The notes below the pieces were generated by a model. It saw only the letters and a program-made list of their open reading frames with translations. It made no database searches and was not told where the DNA came from. This document shows positions 6,301 through 7,943 of a stretch of 7,943 bases of DNA, one piece after another (the stretch's first letter is position 1; the number at the start of each line of letters is the position of its first letter). The stretch comes from Candidatus Poseidoniaceae archaeon (lineage in GTDB: Archaea > Thermoplasmatota > Poseidoniia > Poseidoniales > Poseidoniaceae): contig JAKURJ010000074.1 in assembly GCA_022452125.1 (NCBI GenBank), positions 1 to 7,943 on the forward strand. Direction: 5' to 3'. The translations under genes and the position numbers were made by a program.

Positions 6301-7943
6301 CTCCTGTAGAGAGATGTTATCGAAAGCAACTCCTCGAACACCGTCGTTCTGTCCGTTGTGACCATCGTCGTTGGAACGGAACTCAAAGTTGATGTCGACA
6401 GTTGAACCTGCTAAACTGATACATTCATCGGTCCACAAGTTGGAATCAGGAGAAGTTGTATTGACAACATAAAGGTGAGTTAGGTCAATGCTTCTGCTTT
6501 GTACTAATCCATCACTGTTGAAGAATACGTTGTAGTTTCCAGAGCCACCGTTGACGTTAACTGGGTCGCCGATGTATTCGATTTCAGTGTTATCAAGAGT
6601 AGTCTCGTTCTCTGGGTCGATGAATCCGTTTCCGTCTTCATCAACAATACAGAATCCATCTTCGTTGTAATCAATCCATTGTCCATAGATTAGACCTTCG
6701 TAGTCTGAACCACCCTTGTTCCAGTCAACTGTAATTGCTGCATAGTCGTTAACCGAAGATGTAGCACCAGATTGTTGAATCTCGAACCATGTTTCAGCGA
6801 AGTATTCGAAGTTTAGAGCAACATAGTCGCCAGACATACTTGTCAAATCAATGTCCGGTAGAGTAAGAGTCTCGTTCTCCCAAACATCTCCGAAGCTGTT
6901 TGCGGTGTCACATGGGTGGCCGAACCAGTATGCGTGAGAGCCGAAAATCTGCTCCGTACAACTAGAATCGTCTAGGATTCCGCCGTTTGCATTTCCATCG
7001 TCACTGTATCTGAATCCAGCAGATCCGCCCTCAAATCCTTCTTCACAAACAACTAGAGGTGAACCACAGTAAACATCTGTAGGAAGGGCACTGTAGACCT
7101 TCGCTTCCAAGTCAAAAGATACGTTTGTGTTACCAAGGTGCTCTACCTTGACGTTAACTGGGAAATTGCCTTCAGCGTACAAACTACCAGGTTTGAATGA
7201 AGTTATTTCATTCACCGCAGGGTCGTAGATATTGAATGCCGTAATGTATCCTACAATTTCATCATTCGCTGGCTGCTCATCTTGACCGTAGTTCAATACT
7301 GCAGAAATACGGTATGTGGTTCCATTTACGAAGTCAGCAGAAATCGCTGTAGTGTAATCCTCGTTAGGAGCCAGATTGTTCATGTTGATGTTAGATTGTT
7401 GATTTTGTACATTAGATGTGAAAGCTGTGTTTTGCTTCCAAATCGTGATGTTATCGATAGCGAAACCGTCTCTTCCAGACCAAGTGGATTCGTTAGAACC
7501 AACCGATCCTTCCCATCCAGACTTGAATCTGAATCTGATGTCTACTGTTTCACCAGTGAATCGAGATAGGTCAAATGCACCTAGGTCTTCTTCGGTAAAG
7601 TTACCCCATCCGTACTGAGTACCAGGGATTGCGCCACCGTATCGGTAGATTGCAGCGTCCAAACCAGTGTTTGCTTCACTTTCAAGTCTGCCGTTGTCAT
7701 ATCCTCCCCAGTAGCTGGTATGAGAAGCACATTGTCCTGAGAAGAATGCGGAATTCGGACAGTTGATTGTTACCCATCCTACATCTTCAGAGAATACCTC
7801 AATCATTGCGGCATCGTCCCATACTTCAGCAAGAACGAATCCGTTGGCGTCTTGAGTGTAAAGGTCTGAAATACCGAGGTGCCTGAATATCTCAATGCCC
7901 ATCCATGCACGGTCTGCACCTGTAAGGTCGACATCATTCAGAA
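3328..7943 (-). CDS. Giant modular extracellular protein with a C-terminal membrane anchor (5' end outside window)
   Basis: The frame is open through the window edge; the Met at 7902 (residue 1 here) is internal, since coding continues upstream (LTGADRAW). About 1537 residues are visible. Order: module A, jelly-roll/MAM-like, to about 157 (ends GRDGFAIDNITIW); a CARDB-like Ig region (about 180-275); module B (286-535, ends GVAFDNISL) with calcium-loop sequences at 411-433; Ig-like regions (about 540-720); a glutamine-amidotransferase/ThuA-like alpha/beta domain (728-975); a further beta domain (985-1105); a PKD-like domain (about 1150-1255, FDASNSSDADA...SYEW); an Ig-like domain (1260-1375); a Cys pair and the acidic DSNGDGIPDE loop; a membrane span (1437-1459); and a 65-residue tail. 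The visible outside part has 16 cysteines and the anchor and tail have none, which fits disulfides outside the cell. No catalytic protease residues were recognised in the visible part. It is probably a surface adhesin or binding protein, or the tail of a secreted enzyme whose catalytic domain lies upstream. Confidence 0.85.
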   Translation of the reverse strand, partial: LNDVDLTGADRAWMGIEIFRHLGISDLYTQDANGFVLAEVWDDAAMIEVFSEDVGWVTINCPNSAFFSGQCASHTSYWGGYDNGRLESEANTGLDAAIYRYGGAIPGTQYGWGNFTEEDLGAFDLSRFTGETVDIRFRFKSGWEGSVGSNESTWSGRDGFAIDNITIWKQNTAFTSNVQNQQSNINMNNLAPNEDYTTAISADFVNGTTYRISAVLNYGQDEQPANDEIVGYITAFNIYDPAVNEITSFKPGSLYAEGNFPVNVKVEHLGNTNVSFDLEAKVYSALPTDVYCGSPLVVCEEGFEGGSAGFRYSDDGNANGGILDDSSCTEQIFGSHAYWFGHPCDTANSFGDVWENETLTLPDIDLTSMSGDYVALNFEYFAETWFEIQQSGATSSVNDYAAITVDWNKGGSDYEGLIYGQWIDYNEDGFCIVDEDGNGFIDPENETTLDNTEIEYIGDPVNVNGGSGNYNVFFNSDGLVQSRSIDLTHLYVVNTTSPDSNLWTDECISLAGSTVDINFEFRSNDDGHNGQNDGVRGVAFDNISLQEFSFTQDAVYSTTVVDLDAEENRTITVANHDFVSGVYKIEVESIFDNATQGTPWYGYDEISLANNLGRVIFSVESVDITLGKPDQLSCLSDVVLDCVLPIDSAKTHDWSLSATNGVLQGDYTFHMNVVDMASGNQVHTTTAGPSQTLGPHERTTISFTPWNGWTDGHKYNISYYATLPDGSTSGNERYFHAAFADQIDIAILSGDSTRVTAIKEDLVILGLTYTQFDINDWSEYLDLGWLTHYDKVVMPWQDVNTAKPSDEGGKGYYELIGGSSNQNALKSFMSSGGTVQVHLSGATDYYEYSSSTGESLLPFNMDIQPRNTPETRITYSNMEVADPYHPILDSVDLAAFQGFDQFGTVTEAIVNTKSASATSIPRACNGYSEEGGSFQRLLQSEADVQDTVLGVCSYVDGGLIVTTIDVESVSDRANSTTFPLLGNMLSYHVTPYPTGFGTLGNGLDLTINGEVPSFDPSTGGYAFHYMKSNSEVTFGYTTTATETLSTDWVMSGPTDWAGASMASGTDHTDVMSPTVNFCKVDLSSATGCLQGATWEITLFLHDAAGHSRTISVTVMTDDTRADEYRPEADVMIDMRDEYADQIEDRGIKSVSGVDWPLKRIHLDDTGSLTVHFDASNSSDADALTGNGIESYEWTVLFDKPYNEDNYKLEGHTFITPSSSDGAWAYTFSNETVDPSGQTESLIRIELVVFDQAGKSSDKYKMYFSVVPEGFGDAEPTIQIDLSLNGTKVDSDTITLTGNIVDGAEQSDVYVEAALEDTTFDQTAVAKYTLQLEGKWAKSEPLGDGDGFQLTLNIDDLFDNETKSKRVFLKVYEGDDKRWPIIYWIEITLPACQGLEVPVEVLDAEPDAYWIWNADTSECEWSGEYTDSNGDGIPDEAPVEDEAESGGDDNMILYIGGGLGLAFIVILSLFFVLKGGKEDDIIDSQMSGDFSATAAGYAGVAQMDPMEQYVQQLIAQGYPEETARAYAQQYAGHFQQQQ
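3331..3594 (-). other. Transmembrane anchor and intracellular Gln-rich tail of the giant surface protein
   Basis: Residues 1437-1459 form a 23-residue hydrophobic helix with a GGGLGLAF start. It follows an Asp/Glu-rich outside stretch and is followed by Lys-Gly-Gly-Lys, so the positive-inside rule puts the tail in the cytoplasm. The tail ends in a small amphipathic unit from residue 1492 (MEQYVQQLIAQGYPEETARA and on), which looks like two short helices around a Gly-Tyr-Pro turn, then poly-Gln. Confidence 0.8.
4138..4455 (-). other. PKD-like beta-sandwich domain of the giant surface protein
   Basis: About residues 1150-1255. The strand LTVHFDASNSSDADA followed by GIESYEWTVLFD is the typical PKD opening, and the segment ends in strands such as IELVVFDQAGKSS. 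Such domains act as extracellular spacers or binding units. Confidence 0.65.
4978..5721 (-). other. Glutamine-amidotransferase / ThuA-like domain embedded in the giant surface protein
   Basis: About residues 728-975. A beta strand IDIAILSGD is followed by a helix, then LGLTYTQFDI, YDKVVMPWQ, a helix ALKSFMSSGG, the strand TVQVHLSG and the phrase DPYHPILDSV. This is the order of the class I amidotransferase-like fold and of ThuA-like proteins (GG-x-x-V-x-x-H, HPI). The nucleophile-elbow Cys of true amidotransferases is absent; the site reads VQVHLSG with His825. The domain may be a binding or non-glutaminase version. Assignment rests on the pattern only. Confidence 0.5.
6298..7943 (-). repeat. 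Two diverged copies of a jelly-roll + Ig-like module within the giant surface protein (protein-level repeat)
   Basis: Module A (from the window edge to about 7423) and module B (7047-6298) share a layout: an Asp-Leu-Thr strand near the opening, then T-V-D-I-x-F-x-F-x-S, then a Gly/Asn-rich loop, then G-x-A-x-D-N-I. Each is followed by an Ig-like segment with D-F-V-x-G-x-Y. TVDI falls at residues 119 and 501, and DFV at 190 and 564. The repeat is clear in protein but diverged in DNA, so the duplication is old. Confidence 0.7.
6604..6672 (-). other. Calcium-loop (EF-hand/dockerin-like) insertion in module B
   Basis: Residues 411-433 contain D-Y-N-E-D-G and then D-E-D-G-N-G-F-I-D, two Asp/Asn-rich loops of the D-x-D-x-N/D-G type. 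Such loops bind calcium in secreted proteins and would stiffen this part of the protein. A similar single loop (DSNGDGIPDE) lies at 1413-1422, just outside the membrane. Confidence 0.6.

Noticed and set aside
7900..7902. ATG at 7902 as the true start of the giant protein
   Set aside because: The frame stays open to the window edge with module-like sequence (LTGADRAW) before it, and the Met is not followed by a signal peptide. The real start must lie outside.

Overview
The window looks like archaeal chromosomal DNA of moderate G+C. The best guess is a marine Euryarchaeota-type genome (Poseidoniales / Marine Group II or a relative). This is inferred from three things: an archaeal-length Gar1 core, an S-adenosylhomocysteine hydrolase with the short archaeal/Thermotoga-type C-terminus, and very large secreted proteins with C-terminal membrane anchors. 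No rRNA or other marker confirms the lineage. Coding density is very high and no gap between genes exceeds about 80 bases. No tRNA, rRNA, CRISPR array or insertion sequence was seen.

Layout. (1) Positions 1-132 (+) hold the last 43 codons of a surface protein with an acidic/Ser-rich stalk and a sorting-type C-terminus (LPSLG, hydrophobic span, RKD). (2) Positions 158-946 (+) encode a Gar1-like H/ACA RNP protein. Its core is followed by an Arg-Gly-Asp-rich repeat region and two RanBP2-type zinc fingers. (3) Positions 946-1980 (+) encode a TPR protein with two membrane spans. Its start overlaps the gar1-like stop by one base and it has a strong Shine-Dalgarno sequence, so the two are probably translated from one mRNA. 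(4) Positions 1981-3246 (-) encode S-adenosylhomocysteine hydrolase, convergent with the TPR gene with no base between the two stop codons. (5) Positions 3247-3327 are a short spacer with an inverted repeat flanked by two copies of a 10-base direct repeat. (6) From 3328 to the window edge (-) runs a giant modular extracellular protein with its 5' end missing. It has two related jelly-roll-like modules, calcium-loop sequences, a glutamine-amidotransferase/ThuA-like domain, PKD/Ig-like domains, a single membrane anchor and a short intracellular tail.

How the genes may fit together. The plus-strand pair joins an RNA-modification protein to a membrane TPR protein. The minus-strand genes cover methyl-cycle housekeeping (removal of S-adenosylhomocysteine) and a cell-surface protein. 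I see no single pathway linking all of them. The most unusual item is the Gar1-like protein, whose RG-rich and zinc-finger extension resembles the eukaryotic Gar1 tail idea and carries a nearly perfect 63-bp tandem duplication.
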